57,133 nucleotides of DNA from Aphanothece hegewaldii CCALA 016. GTDB lineage: Bacteria; Cyanobacteriota; Cyanobacteriia; Cyanobacteriales; Microcystaceae. The stretch spans positions 1 through 57,133 of the forward strand of contig NZ_PXOH01000027.1 in assembly GCF_003007785.1 (NCBI RefSeq), given 5' to 3'. Positions 6,932 through 15,638 of this stretch are shown here, in pieces. A program made the translations under genes and the position numbers. The notes beneath the pieces were generated by a model that worked only from the letters and a program-made list of their open reading frames with translations, had not been told where the DNA came from and searched no databases. Numbering within the stretch: the first letter of the stretch is position 1; every line of letters starts with the position of its first letter.

Positions 6932-9277
6932 TCACTCAATTTTAAAATTAGAAAACTGACGACGCAATAATAAAGAGTTGGTAACGACTGTAACTGAACT
7001 AAAAGCCATAAAAGCACCCGCAACAGCAGGACTCAAAGCAAAACCAAATCGAGGAAGTAAAAGACCAGCAGCAATGGGAATCACGAGAATATTATATCCT
7101 AAAGCCCAGAATAGATTCTGACGAATTTTGTTAAAAGTTCCCAAACTTAATCGAATTGATTCTACAACATCTAATAATCGATCGCTCATTAAAACAATTC
7201 CTGCTGTTTCTAATGCTACTTCTGTTCCCCCTTTTAAAGCAATACCGATATCAGCTTGAGCTAAAGCAGGAGCATCATTAATCCCATCTCCCACCATAGC
7301 AACTAAAGAATTATTCTGGAACGATTTAATTAATTCTGCTTTTTGCTGTGGACGAATATTTGCATAAACTTGAGTAATTTCAAGTTGTTTAGCAATGGCT
7401 TGAGCAATCACGTCATGATCGCCTGTAACTAAAATAACCTCTAATCCTAATTCTTTCAATTGTCTAACCGTAGAGAGTGCATCAGGACGTAATTGATCTT
7501 GTAAAGCAATCATACCAAGCAACTGATCATTACTAGCCAGATAAACCACCGTTTTACCCGCCATTAAAAGCGGTTCAACCGTATTGGAGATATTTTCTGG
7601 CAAAATTAACCCTTGAGTGGTTAACCATGCCTCATTTCCCAATAAAACCCGTTTTCCTGCAATATTTGCTGATACCCCAAACCCAGATTCTGTCTGATAA
7701 TCATTTCCAGATAAAAGAGGTAATTCTTTTTCTTGTATTGCATCGAGTATCGCAGTCGCTAAAGGATGAGTCGTACCGCTTTCTACCGTTGCCGCCAATT
7801 GTAATAACGCATCATTTGTCAATTCTGTCAAGCTAATACAATCAGTAACTTGAGGATGTCCTACAGTGAGTGTACCCGTTTTATCAAAAACAATTGTTTG
7901 CAAACGATAAACTTTTTCTAAAATATCGCCACCTTTAATTAAAATACCCCGTTCTGCACCGATTCCCGTACCCACTAACAGCGCGGTAGGAGTCGCTAAA
8001 CCCAATGCACAAGGACAAGCAATCACCAAAACTGCGATCGCAAGCTTTAAACTTAAGATCATCGGAGAAGGTGTCATCATCATCCCCATCTCGTGACTCA
8101 TTTCCATACTGGTTAAAACCCAAGGAAATAGCTTGACACCGATAAAATACCAAAACAAAAAGGTTAGAGTCGCAAAAGTAATCACTGAGTAAGCAAAATA
8201 ACCCGCAACGGTATCGACTAATTTTTGTACTGGGGCTTTGCGAGTTTGTGCCTCTTCGACAGAAGCGATAATTTTTGCTAGAGTCGTATCAGAACCGATT
8301 CGGGTGGCTTGAATTGCGATCGCACCAGATAAATTCAAACTTCCTGCCGTCACATTTTCCCCAAATTGCTTGACTACAGGCATCGACTCACCCGTTAATA
8401 AAGATTCATCAACCGTCGTTTGTCCATTAATCACTTTTCCATCAACCGGTATTTTCTCACCAGGCAAAACCTTCAAACATTCACCGACTCTCACTTGTTC
8501 AACGGGAATAACGATACCAGCTTGCTCTAAACTATGAGGATTACCAATTAAATAAGCAATGGGAGGCTGTAAAGCGACTAAGGCTTCTAATGCGACAGAT
8601 GCGCGACTTCTTGCCTTTGATTCTAAGGTACGACCGAGTAAAATAAAACCTAATAACATCACCGGTTCATCGAAAAAGCATTCCCAACCCAGTTGAGGAA
8701 ATACTAAAGCAATGCAACTCGTTAAATAAGCACTTCCAGTCCCTAAAGCGACTAAAGTATTCATATTGGGCATTTTGTGCCACAAACCGCGCCAACCATC
8801 GACTAAAATAGGACGACCTGGAATAAATAGAGCCAGTGTCGCTAAAGCCCAATGAAAGCCAATATAATTTAGAACAGGAATACTCGGACCCCCGCTATGC
8901 TCCAAATGTCCTAGTGTCGAGAAAAAAAGTAACATGAGAGCAACAACTAAACCCCAAATTTGCTCTTTTTGTTCAATTTCTCGCTTTTGTGTGGATTTTT
9001 GGCTTAATTGCTCAATGGTTTGACTAATGCGAGGTTGAGAGGGAAAACCAAGTAAGGTAAGTTTTTCGGCTAAGTTTTCGGGTTGAACAACTTCGGGGAT
9101 ATATTCAACAACCGCGACTTCTGTAACGAGATTAACACAAGCTGAAGTTACGCCCGTATTTTGGGTTAATTGTTTTTCGACAGCGCTTACACAACCTGCA
9201 CACTTCATCCCTTTAACATCGAGTGTAGCTGTTTTTAAGTTCTGTTGTACGGTTGTTTTTTCAGGCGATTGAATCAT
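6932..9277 (-). CDS. ctaA: Copper-translocating P1B-type ATPase, CtaA-like
   Basis: An integral membrane Cu(I) pump that supplies copper for thylakoid plastocyanin and oxidase in cyanobacteria (known for CtaA/PacS). An N-terminal metal-binding domain has GMKCAGC, which is closer to CtaA than to PacS. It is followed by membrane helices, the actuator TGES, the CPC motif (VIACPCALG), the phosphorylation site DKTGTLT, the TTHPLA histidine-proline motif and GDGINDAPAL. The C-terminal helices carry YN and MxxSS, the Cu(I) subgroup signature. I chose the ATG at 9277; a GTG at 9385 would add 36 residues with no family match. The gene is divergent from a two-component system. CtaA versus PacS is a judgement from motif wording. 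Confidence 0.85.
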   Translation of the reverse strand: MIQSPEKTTVQQNLKTATLDVKGMKCAGCVSAVEKQLTQNTGVTSACVNLVTEVAVVEYIPEVVQPENLAEKLTLLGFPSQPRISQTIEQLSQKSTQKREIEQKEQIWGLVVALMLLFFSTLGHLEHSGGPSIPVLNYIGFHWALATLALFIPGRPILVDGWRGLWHKMPNMNTLVALGTGSAYLTSCIALVFPQLGWECFFDEPVMLLGFILLGRTLESKARSRASVALEALVALQPPIAYLIGNPHSLEQAGIVIPVEQVRVGECLKVLPGEKIPVDGKVINGQTTVDESLLTGESMPVVKQFGENVTAGSLNLSGAIAIQATRIGSDTTLAKIIASVEEAQTRKAPVQKLVDTVAGYFAYSVITFATLTFLFWYFIGVKLFPWVLTSMEMSHEMGMMMTPSPMILSLKLAIAVLVIACPCALGLATPTALLVGTGIGAERGILIKGGDILEKVYRLQTIVFDKTGTLTVGHPQVTDCISLTELTNDALLQLAATVESGTTHPLATAILDAIQEKELPLLSGNDYQTESGFGVSANIAGKRVLLGNEAWLTTQGLILPENISNTVEPLLMAGKTVVYLASNDQLLGMIALQDQLRPDALSTVRQLKELGLEVILVTGDHDVIAQAIAKQLEITQVYANIRPQQKAELIKSFQNNSLVAMVGDGINDAPALAQADIGIALKGGTEVALETAGIVLMSDRLLDVVESIRLSLGTFNKIRQNLFWALGYNILVIPIAAGLLLPRFGFALSPAVAGAFMAFSSVTVVTNSLLLRRQFSNFKIE

Positions 9278-9620
9278 AGAGGGTTTAGTTAAATTCCTTT
9301 TCTCATGATAACAAGTGCGAATTCCAGATCCTTGCGATACTACTACCTCTGACTCACTTTTCAGTTTTTGAAGAAATTTCCCCACAACGAGTGATTAATC
9401 AGGAAATATAATTTATATCTCTTGATAGATATTATTAATTTTAATCAATGAGCAATAATCAAAAGAAGAAATTATTCTACTTTTTTCCCTTTTTTAGAGG
9501 ACTGACATCCCGTTCTTTTATGTTTACGCTTTAAATATCGCTCGAATACGCATAAAGTCTACCTGATAAATAAAATAATTATTGGAGAAATTTAGGACTA
9601 GAAAAACAACAAAGTTGACT

Positions 9621-11072
9621 ATGACTGACAAGTTTAGAAATAAAACAGCAATTCTTAATCCTTTCGTTCAACATCGTGGTTTTTTATGGGAAGCTCGAAC
9701 TCGAATTCTGGTTTGCTATACAGCACTAATGACGGGTTTTATCGTTTTCTCGATTCCAATTTTTTCTCAATTGGCTTTAAATCAAGTAGAAACAAGGGTA
9801 CAAGGAGATTTAAACAAAGATATAAAATACTTTGACAGCTTTATTAAACAACAGAATGAACCAAAAAATAAAATTGAACTAGCCAATATTTTTCAAAAGT
9901 TTTTACTTCGCTATATTCCGGAAGATGATACGTTTTTTATTACGATGATCGATGGTAAGTTTTATAACTCTAGTCCAAGAGCAAAACCGAAACCGCTACA
10001 AGAAGATTCAGAATTGATGATGCGTTGGGCAAAAATGACACAACATGAAGATGGCGTATTTCAAACAAATGATCCAAGTATTGGTAATATTCTCTATCAT
10101 TGTTATCCTGTGACCATTAATGGACAAGTCAGGGGGATGTATGTCGTTGCTCATACCACAGCAGGAGAAATTGCCGAAGCGACTGATATTGTTAGTGTTG
10201 TAATTAAAGTTTTATTGACAGTTTTAGGATTAGCGTTTATTTTAGCTTGGATCGCTTCAGGTAAAATTTTAGCCCCTTTGCGAAACCTGATCGCCACTGC
10301 TCGATCTATTAATGAAATTGATTTAACTCAACGAATTCCAGTCAAAGGCACTGGAGAAATGGCAGAATTAGCAGAAACGTTTAATGCAATGTTAGAACGC
10401 TTACAAGTTGCATTAGTCAGTCAACGAGCTTTGATTAATGATGCAGGGCATGAATTACGAACCCCGATTACGATTATTCGAGGTCATTTAGAATTAATAG
10501 GAGATGATCCTATAGAGCAGCAAGAAACAATAGAATTAGTTATCGATGAACTTGATCGCATGAGTCGTTTAGTCAATGATTTACTGATTTTGGCCAAATC
10601 AGAGCGATCAGACTTTTTACAACTGGAAATCCTAGATATTTATGTGTTGACCCAAGAACTTTACCATAAAGCGATCGCTATTGCCCCCCGTAATTGGCAA
10701 CTAGAAGCAAAAGGACGAGGTTTAATCAAAATTGATCGTCAACGGATCACACAGGCGATAATGAATTTAGCGGTTAATGCGACTCAACATACTCTTGAAA
10801 CAGACACCATTACTTTAGGTTCTTTAGTCAAAGATAACTATCTTTGTCTATGGGTTAGTGATACTGGAGAGGGTATTCAAAAAGCCGATCAACAAAGAAT
10901 TTTTGAGCGTTTTGCTCGTGGTAGTTTCAGTCGTCCTCATTGTGATGGTTCAGGTTTAGGATTATCGATCGTTAAAGCAATTGCGATCGCTCATAACGGT
11001 TACGTTGAATTAGAGAGCGAACCTGGTATAGGTTCAACATTTACATTAGTTTTACCTTTAAAATCGTTTTAA
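9621..11072 (+). CDS. Membrane sensor histidine kinase
   Basis: About 483 residues. There are two membrane helices (about 28-52 and 192-214) with a ~140-residue extracytoplasmic sensor between them, then a HAMP linker, a HisKA domain with phospho-accepting His277 in NDAGHELRTPIT, and a HATPase with DTGEGI and GSGLGLSI. The cognate regulator starts 10 nt downstream. The start is ambiguous: a TTG at 9582 would add 13 residues, and the ATG at 9621 is used here. The gene is divergent from the copper ATPase, so metal or redox sensing is possible, but nothing in the sensor shows a clear metal-binding cluster. Confidence 0.9.
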   Translation: MTDKFRNKTAILNPFVQHRGFLWEARTRILVCYTALMTGFIVFSIPIFSQLALNQVETRVQGDLNKDIKYFDSFIKQQNEPKNKIELANIFQKFLLRYIPEDDTFFITMIDGKFYNSSPRAKPKPLQEDSELMMRWAKMTQHEDGVFQTNDPSIGNILYHCYPVTINGQVRGMYVVAHTTAGEIAEATDIVSVVIKVLLTVLGLAFILAWIASGKILAPLRNLIATARSINEIDLTQRIPVKGTGEMAELAETFNAMLERLQVALVSQRALINDAGHELRTPITIIRGHLELIGDDPIEQQETIELVIDELDRMSRLVNDLLILAKSERSDFLQLEILDIYVLTQELYHKAIAIAPRNWQLEAKGRGLIKIDRQRITQAIMNLAVNATQHTLETDTITLGSLVKDNYLCLWVSDTGEGIQKADQQRIFERFARGSFSRPHCDGSGLGLSIVKAIAIAHNGYVELESEPGIGSTFTLVLPLKSF

Positions 11073-11082
11073 AAGAGGAAAA

Positions 11083-11751
11083 ATGACTCGTATTCTCATT
11101 GCTGAAGATGAATCTCGGATCGCTGCTTTTTTAGAAAAAGGCTTACGAGCTAGTGGTTTTATCATAACAATTGCAGAGCGAGCCGATCATGCGATCGATA
11201 TGGCATTAAGCGGCAATTTTGATCTACTTTTATTAGATTTAGGACTTCCGGGTAAAGACGGTTTAACTGTTTTAGAAGAATTACGAGGACAAGGTGCAGA
11301 ACTCCCCATCATTATTTTGACGGCACGAGATGATATCGAAAACAAACTAGCTGGACTTGAAGGGGGGGCTGATGATTATGTCACTAAACCTTTTCGTTTT
11401 GAGGAACTATTAGCCAGAGTTCGTTTACGTTTGCGAAATCATCAAAACTCTTTACCCAAAGACGAAATGCTTTTAGTAGATGAAAATATTACCATAAATT
11501 TACGAAATCGTCAAGTGTTTTTTAAAGAAAAAAATATTGATTTATCAGCGCGAGAATTTGTGCTTTTAGAAACTTTAGTTCGTCATCAAGGTCAAATTTT
11601 AAGCCGTGAGCAACTGTTAGATCATGTCTGGGGATATAACTACGATCCTGGCTCAAATATTGTCGATGTTTACGTCGGTTATCTCCGAAAAAAAGTCGGT
11701 AGTGATTTGATTGAAACGGTTAGAGGAATGGGGTATCGTTGGAAATCCTAA
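11083..11751 (+). CDS. OmpR/PhoB-type response regulator
   Basis: 222 residues: a receiver domain with the acidic pocket EDE, phospho-accepting Asp in LLLLDLGLPGKDG and conserved Lys in VTKPFRF, then a winged-helix DNA-binding domain (REFVLLETLVRHQGQILSRE through VDVYVGYLRKKVG). AGAGGA precedes the ATG. It forms an operon with the upstream kinase, which is expected to phosphorylate it. Targets are not visible; the divergent copper ATPase is a candidate. Confidence 0.93.
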   Translation: MTRILIAEDESRIAAFLEKGLRASGFIITIAERADHAIDMALSGNFDLLLLDLGLPGKDGLTVLEELRGQGAELPIIILTARDDIENKLAGLEGGADDYVTKPFRFEELLARVRLRLRNHQNSLPKDEMLLVDENITINLRNRQVFFKEKNIDLSAREFVLLETLVRHQGQILSREQLLDHVWGYNYDPGSNIVDVYVGYLRKKVGSDLIETVRGMGYRWKS

Positions 11752-11831
11752 GAAAAGTCTCATCTAATTTTTATAATCAATTTATTCTGTCTTGATAGGT
11801 TAATATTGGCTAGTTATCAGAAAAAATTCTC

Positions 11832-12206
11832 ATGAGTTGGATTTTGATTGTCGAGGATGAGGCTCGAATTGCTGCTTTTTTAGAAAAAGGATTGCGAAAG
11901 AATGGATATAATACAGCGATCGCAACTGATGGGGAACAGGCGTTAGAATTGTCTTATCGTCAAAATTTTGATTTATTATTGCTCGATTTAGGCTTACCCA
12001 TCAAGGACGGTTGGACTGTTTTACAAGAGCTTCGCCATCAAGGAAAATTAATGCCTGTCATTGTTGTAACTGCTCGTGATGACATTGATCCGCAATCCTA
12101 TCCAATTCAAGATTATATAATTAAACCTTTTCGCTTCCAAAATTTGTTAGAAAAAATTCGTAAGTATTTAAAGAATCATACATCTCGCAATTTTGAAAAC
12201 GAATAA
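11832..12206 (+). CDS. Stand-alone receiver domain, paralogue of the preceding regulator
   Basis: 124 residues, receiver only. It is clearly a duplicate of the receiver just upstream: both share RIAAFLEKGLR, NFDLLLLDLGLP, KDG and TARDDI. It keeps the acidic pocket, the phospho-accepting Asp and the Lys in IIKPFRF but lacks the DNA-binding domain. The segment after TARDDI is four residues shorter and has lost the GLEGGAD stretch, so the alpha-4 output face is altered. It may act as a phosphate sink or competitor for the kinase, or be a decaying copy. The 80-bp gap to the previous gene leaves room for its own promoter. Confidence 0.85.
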   Translation: MSWILIVEDEARIAAFLEKGLRKNGYNTAIATDGEQALELSYRQNFDLLLLDLGLPIKDGWTVLQELRHQGKLMPVIVVTARDDIDPQSYPIQDYIIKPFRFQNLLEKIRKYLKNHTSRNFENE

Positions 12207-12226
12207 AACAGTTTATTTGCACTAAG

Positions 12227-12254
12227 GTAGAGACGCGATATACCCCGTCTCTAC
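12227..12254. repeat. Intergenic palindrome GTAGAGACG/CGTCTCTAC
   Basis: A nine-bp stem with a nine-nt loop between convergent genes. GTAGAGACGCGATATATCGCGTCTCTAC-like palindromes are frequent dispersed repeats in cyanobacteria. It could work as a bidirectional terminator. Confidence 0.6.
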
Positions 12255-12296
12255 ATGATGATGTCTTCTACAACTAAAAAATTGGTATCAGGCAAT

Positions 12297-12941
12297 TTAA
12301 GCAATATAAGTTAAAGTAGAAGGATCGGCATTAATTCTTAATACGAGTTCCGCTTGTCCAACAGTGGGCGTTTTAAGTTCAAAAAAGCTACCTTTATCCT
12401 GAATTTCCTCAAAACCATTAACGCTGGTTACTCCAAAAGCTCTGAGATCAATACGATCAATACCAACTTCATAATCAGCGATCGTTAGTGTATAGTCAAC
12501 TTGATCCTTATTTAACGCGACAAAAGTGTCTCTTTGTCCATCTGGGGTAATTGAAGTCGCAAAGGGATCATTTCCTAAATTACTAATCAACTGGGAACTA
12601 TAACGATTGGGTCCACCCCCAACAAGGGTATCATCACCCCATCCTACCAGAATATCTGTCCCTTTGCCACCAATGAGAACGTCATTACCCTTATCTGCAT
12701 TACTGTTTAGGCTATAACTACCATTGCTGTTACGCGTAATGGAGTCGCCATCTCCTGACAACAAATCGTTACCCACACCCCCAAACAAATAATCGTCATC
12801 CTTACCACCGAGGAGGGTGTCTCTACCACCTATCCCCTCTAGTGTATCATTACCTGCAAAGGCTTTAATCGTCTCATTAGTGGCTACGGTTAAGTTACCA
12901 ATGAGAAAGTTATCGCTTTCATTACCTAAAATCTGTGTCAT
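12297..12941 (-). CDS. RTX-like calcium-binding repeat protein
   Basis: 214 residues. The N-terminal half holds glycine/aspartate-rich nonapeptide repeats of the haemolysin type (GNDTLEGIGGRDTLLGG, GGVGNDLLSGDG, GNDVLIGG), which bind calcium in a parallel beta-roll. A non-repeat C-terminal part (DRIDLRAFGV to STLTYIA) follows and could carry an uncleaved type I secretion signal. There is no N-terminal signal peptide. No secretion genes lie nearby. The role is probably extracellular; the substrate is unknown. Confidence 0.85.
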   Translation of the reverse strand: MTQILGNESDNFLIGNLTVATNETIKAFAGNDTLEGIGGRDTLLGGKDDDYLFGGVGNDLLSGDGDSITRNSNGSYSLNSNADKGNDVLIGGKGTDILVGWGDDTLVGGGPNRYSSQLISNLGNDPFATSITPDGQRDTFVALNKDQVDYTLTIADYEVGIDRIDLRAFGVTSVNGFEEIQDKGSFFELKTPTVGQAELVLRINADPSTLTYIA

Positions 12942-13246
12942 ATCCTTTTACTCTTTGCAAATGCTTTTGAACTTGTTTAAGCGCAAAATTAAGATGAGGT
13001 AAAGAAAAATTGAGTTTTTAGTAAACTGTATTCACTTCTTTAACCAGAGTCATGCCGAACTTTGCTTTAATTATTAGTTTGATAGGCGCAAGTGAAATGA
13101 GAATGAAACAAGGATGAGAAATCTTTCATGAAAACATGATTTATTTTGCGATCGCTATAAAAGGAAAACTGTAAGCAATTGTGATCAAAGCTAAAAATTC
13201 TGTGTACACTGATGTTAGTAAAACCCTGTTAAATGGCTTTTGAGCT
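12942..13246. other. Divergent intergenic region (about 305 bp)
   Basis: This lies between the RTX-like gene and the next rightward gene. It holds one HIP1 octamer (GCGATCGC at 13148-13155) and closely spaced ATGAGAA/ATGAAA-like words around 13095-13135. I see no RNA gene or convincing ORF; promoters for both flanking genes must lie here. Confidence 0.4.
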
Positions 13247-13834
13247 ATGATTTACACGACGCAACAACTGATTAATATTCTCGAAACAGAAATGCGGGCT
13301 ACGTGTAATGGAAAACGTATTCTTTTGAATTGTGCCAATCGGATTGATAATCCCGTACTAGCCAAAGCGTTAGACTTAGAGAAGGTGGGTAAGGTTTTTG
13401 CTTATCAAGATTTTCGTCGTCAAATTCATGAGTATCAACGTGAATATAATGTATCTGGTGTGATTTGGCGAGTTTGCACTTTTGGCAATCAAAAGATACA
13501 GTTTCCTGAAATTCATAATCAATTAATTGCTGTTTCGGGTGATAAAGAAATTTTAATGGCGGCTAAAGAGTCTATTCTTTCATTTTGGCGCGAAATGACG
13601 CAAAATATGAATTTTTGGTTAGCAGTTGATAGTCGGTTTCCGATTTCTCAAAATATGATCGATGAGATGATTCAACAAGCAGAATGGGCGGAGATTGATG
13701 CGGCTCAAACTGATATATACTTGGGTCTATGTTGGGGCAATCCAAAGGAATATATCTATCAGTGGGCTAAACCTGAATCTGGTTGTCATCGGATTATCGC
13801 GGCGGTTAATAAACCTAGTTCGATTAAGGTTTAA
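13247..13834 (+). CDS. Conserved hypothetical protein
   Basis: 195 residues, soluble, with no signal peptide or membrane segment. It reads as a mixed alpha/beta protein with many tryptophans (VIWRVC, SFWREM, NFWLAV, LCWGNP, YQWAKP). I recognise no catalytic motif. The even codon use and good length suggest a real gene. Confidence 0.7.
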   Translation: MIYTTQQLINILETEMRATCNGKRILLNCANRIDNPVLAKALDLEKVGKVFAYQDFRRQIHEYQREYNVSGVIWRVCTFGNQKIQFPEIHNQLIAVSGDKEILMAAKESILSFWREMTQNMNFWLAVDSRFPISQNMIDEMIQQAEWAEIDAAQTDIYLGLCWGNPKEYIYQWAKPESGCHRIIAAVNKPSSIKV

Positions 13835-13948
13835 CTTGTTAAAATAAGATTAGAATTAGTTGATCATTCAACTGAGTAAAAATATCAAAATATTTCTGGT
13901 TTAATTGGAAGACGCTCTCGTAAGTAATGCTCATTACATGGAGTTATT

Positions 13949-14302
13949 ATGAATAAATCAAATATTTTATTATTATGTATTGGTCTGTTGAGTTTGGGAG
14001 TCGCTCCCGTGACACAAGCTCAAAATGCTCGTTCTTCTAACATTACGGTGATTCGAGACTTTAATTCCGATGTTACAGGTCGCTCTTATTACAATAACAG
14101 ACGATCGTATTACCGAAACAACTCAGATTATTACAGACCGTCTGGGGGAAATGTAATTATTAACATTAATAGTGACGATTGTTACAGACAAGATGATCCT
14201 TTTCGTTTTTATCGTCGTGGAGGGGGACAAACTATTAACAGAGATCTTAATATACAAAGAGTCCGCAGTATTCCACCTTCAGGGGTAAAACGACTGTATT
14301 GA
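13949..14302 (+). CDS. Small secreted Tyr/Asn/Arg-rich protein
   Basis: 117 residues. An N-terminal signal peptide (LLLCIGLLSLGVAPVTQAQ, cleavage likely after AQA) leads into a low-complexity mature region rich in Tyr, Arg, Asn and Ser (SYYNNRRSYYRNNSDYYRPS), then INRDLNIQRVRSI. It has one cysteine (DDCYR). The composition suggests an extracellular or periplasmic, perhaps surface-binding, protein. TGGAGTT precedes the ATG. Function unknown. Confidence 0.7.
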   Translation: MNKSNILLLCIGLLSLGVAPVTQAQNARSSNITVIRDFNSDVTGRSYYNNRRSYYRNNSDYYRPSGGNVIININSDDCYRQDDPFRFYRRGGGQTINRDLNIQRVRSIPPSGVKRLY

Positions 14303-14439
14303 ACTTAGTCGGGGAAAGTAACCAAAAAGAGGCTGTTTTAACTGCGTTTGTCTTTTCTGCTTGACAATCTTTACCTAAATCTTCGTTTCTCAAGCTAGAA
14401 TTTATAGCGCTCGCTTATTGTGTTACTCGCTTATCCCAT

Positions 14440-14784
14440 ATGTTAACTTCCCGAAAAGACAATCCAGCTAACTTTCCCCTAGTCGTTTCTGCTATCACTG
14501 AAGAAGAACGTCTTAAACAAGAGAGAATGAAGGATGTTTTACTGCTTCTAGAACAGTTAGTCGAACGCGAAGAAGTTACAGTTAAAAAAATTTTGGATTG
14601 TTTGTATGATGTCGGTTCAATTAATTTAATTAATAAAAAATTTTCAACACGTCCTTTAAATCGGATGATGAAATGGATCGCTAAATTAACTCGGCCTGCT
14701 TTTAGAGTAGTAGCTTTGTATTGGTTTAAGAAAAATTGTCCCCAACTCATTACAGATTGGCTTGGAACAAAAGTAAAATTTTAG
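14440..14784 (+). CDS. Conserved cyanobacterial hypothetical protein
   Basis: 114 residues, basic and largely helical. The N-terminal half has a helix of alternating charge (TEEERLKQERMKDVLLLLEQL). The C-terminal half is hydrophobic and basic and ends WFKKNCPQLITDWLGTKVKF, an ending I recall from conserved cyanobacterial proteins. This favours the plus-strand frame over the overlapping minus-strand one. Function unknown. Confidence 0.65.
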   Translation: MLTSRKDNPANFPLVVSAITEEERLKQERMKDVLLLLEQLVEREEVTVKKILDCLYDVGSINLINKKFSTRPLNRMMKWIAKLTRPAFRVVALYWFKKNCPQLITDWLGTKVKF

Positions 14785-14817
14785 CACGAGGAGATTGACA
14801 AATCTCCTTATATACGC

Positions 14818-15090
14818 TTAAGGACCACCAAAAACGGCTGATTCAACATCTTGGCGACTCAAAGAATATTTGAAAGATCGAATCAAATCATTACCATTTT
14901 CTGCCGCATCAAGATAACGAACCGTCAGTTCTTCGATATCTAATGAAAGTTCAGCTTTCCAATTCGGACGTTCAACCGTCCAAAAATGAAGTTTCTGATC
15001 ATCTTGAGTACAGCCTAAATCTAATAGCCATTTTTCGATGATAGGTAAGGGATGATTATATAAAGGGGTGTCAGCCGTCGGAAAACTCAT
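14818..15090 (-). CDS. DUF3143 family protein
   Basis: 90 residues with the family opening TPLYNHPLPIIEKWLLDLGC and a central WTVERPNWKAELSLDIEELTVRY. DUF3143 proteins are small, soluble and largely restricted to cyanobacteria and plastids. The gene follows the J-domain gene by 23 nt on the same strand, a pairing that suggests joint function in protein assembly. No catalytic residues are evident. Confidence 0.8.
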   Translation of the reverse strand: MSFPTADTPLYNHPLPIIEKWLLDLGCTQDDQKLHFWTVERPNWKAELSLDIEELTVRYLDAAENGNDLIRSFKYSLSRQDVESAVFGGP

Positions 15091-15113
15091 AAGATTAATT
15101 CAAAAATAGTAGT

Positions 15114-15590
15114 TTAGAACGTTTCCCCTCGTAGAATCGCCACAGCGATCGCTAATAGTAAGCATCCCACAAGAGTACCTCCCATTATAAATAAAGCAAA
15201 AATCTCTCCGCCTGAAAGAGGTCGATCGGTTGGATCAAGATAAGCGGAACGAGACCATCGATCTTGATCCATTTTATTTAACTCTGGTGGAGCTTGAATC
15301 ACATTGACGCGAGAATAGCCTATACGAACATCATATAATGATCGACGCTCAGGATTACTCAATGTGGCATAAGCTTCATTTAGGCGTTGAAACTTGGCTG
15401 TAGCCACTGCTGCGGATAATGTAGTAGTATCGGGGTGATACTGCTTACTCAGTTCCCGATAAACGCGACGAATTTCGAGAGGAGAGGCAGACGGATGTAC
15501 CCCTAAAATGCCATAATAAGTATCTGCCAAACGAGTTGACAGGGGAATGGCGCGAGAAGTCGATTGTGGGTTAGGTCGCTCTTGGGTCAC
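15114..15590 (-). CDS. Membrane-anchored J-domain (DnaJ-like) protein
   Basis: 158 residues. An N-terminal J domain (about 24-87) carries the HPD motif in KQYHPDTTT, needed to stimulate an Hsp70 ATPase. A single hydrophobic segment near the C-terminus (IFALFIMGGTLVGCLLLAIA) probably anchors it in the thylakoid or plasma membrane with the J domain in the cytoplasm. The glycine-rich and zinc-finger regions of full DnaJ are absent. The start is GTG. It is co-transcribed with DUF3143 and divergent from the photosystem I factor, hinting at a membrane-complex assembly role. Confidence 0.87.
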   Translation of the reverse strand: MTQERPNPQSTSRAIPLSTRLADTYYGILGVHPSASPLEIRRVYRELSKQYHPDTTTLSAAVATAKFQRLNEAYATLSNPERRSLYDVRIGYSRVNVIQAPPELNKMDQDRWSRSAYLDPTDRPLSGGEIFALFIMGGTLVGCLLLAIAVAILRGETF

Positions 15591-15638
15591 AAGATTTTTT
15601 CTTTCTTCTATTGAATCAATATTTTAGCTGAGTTACTC

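Noticed and set aside
14415..14750. 111-codon minus-strand frame
   Set aside because: It lies opposite the conserved plus-strand gene, whose C-terminus matches cyanobacterial proteins; the minus-strand translation is Ser/Arg-rich and shadow-like.
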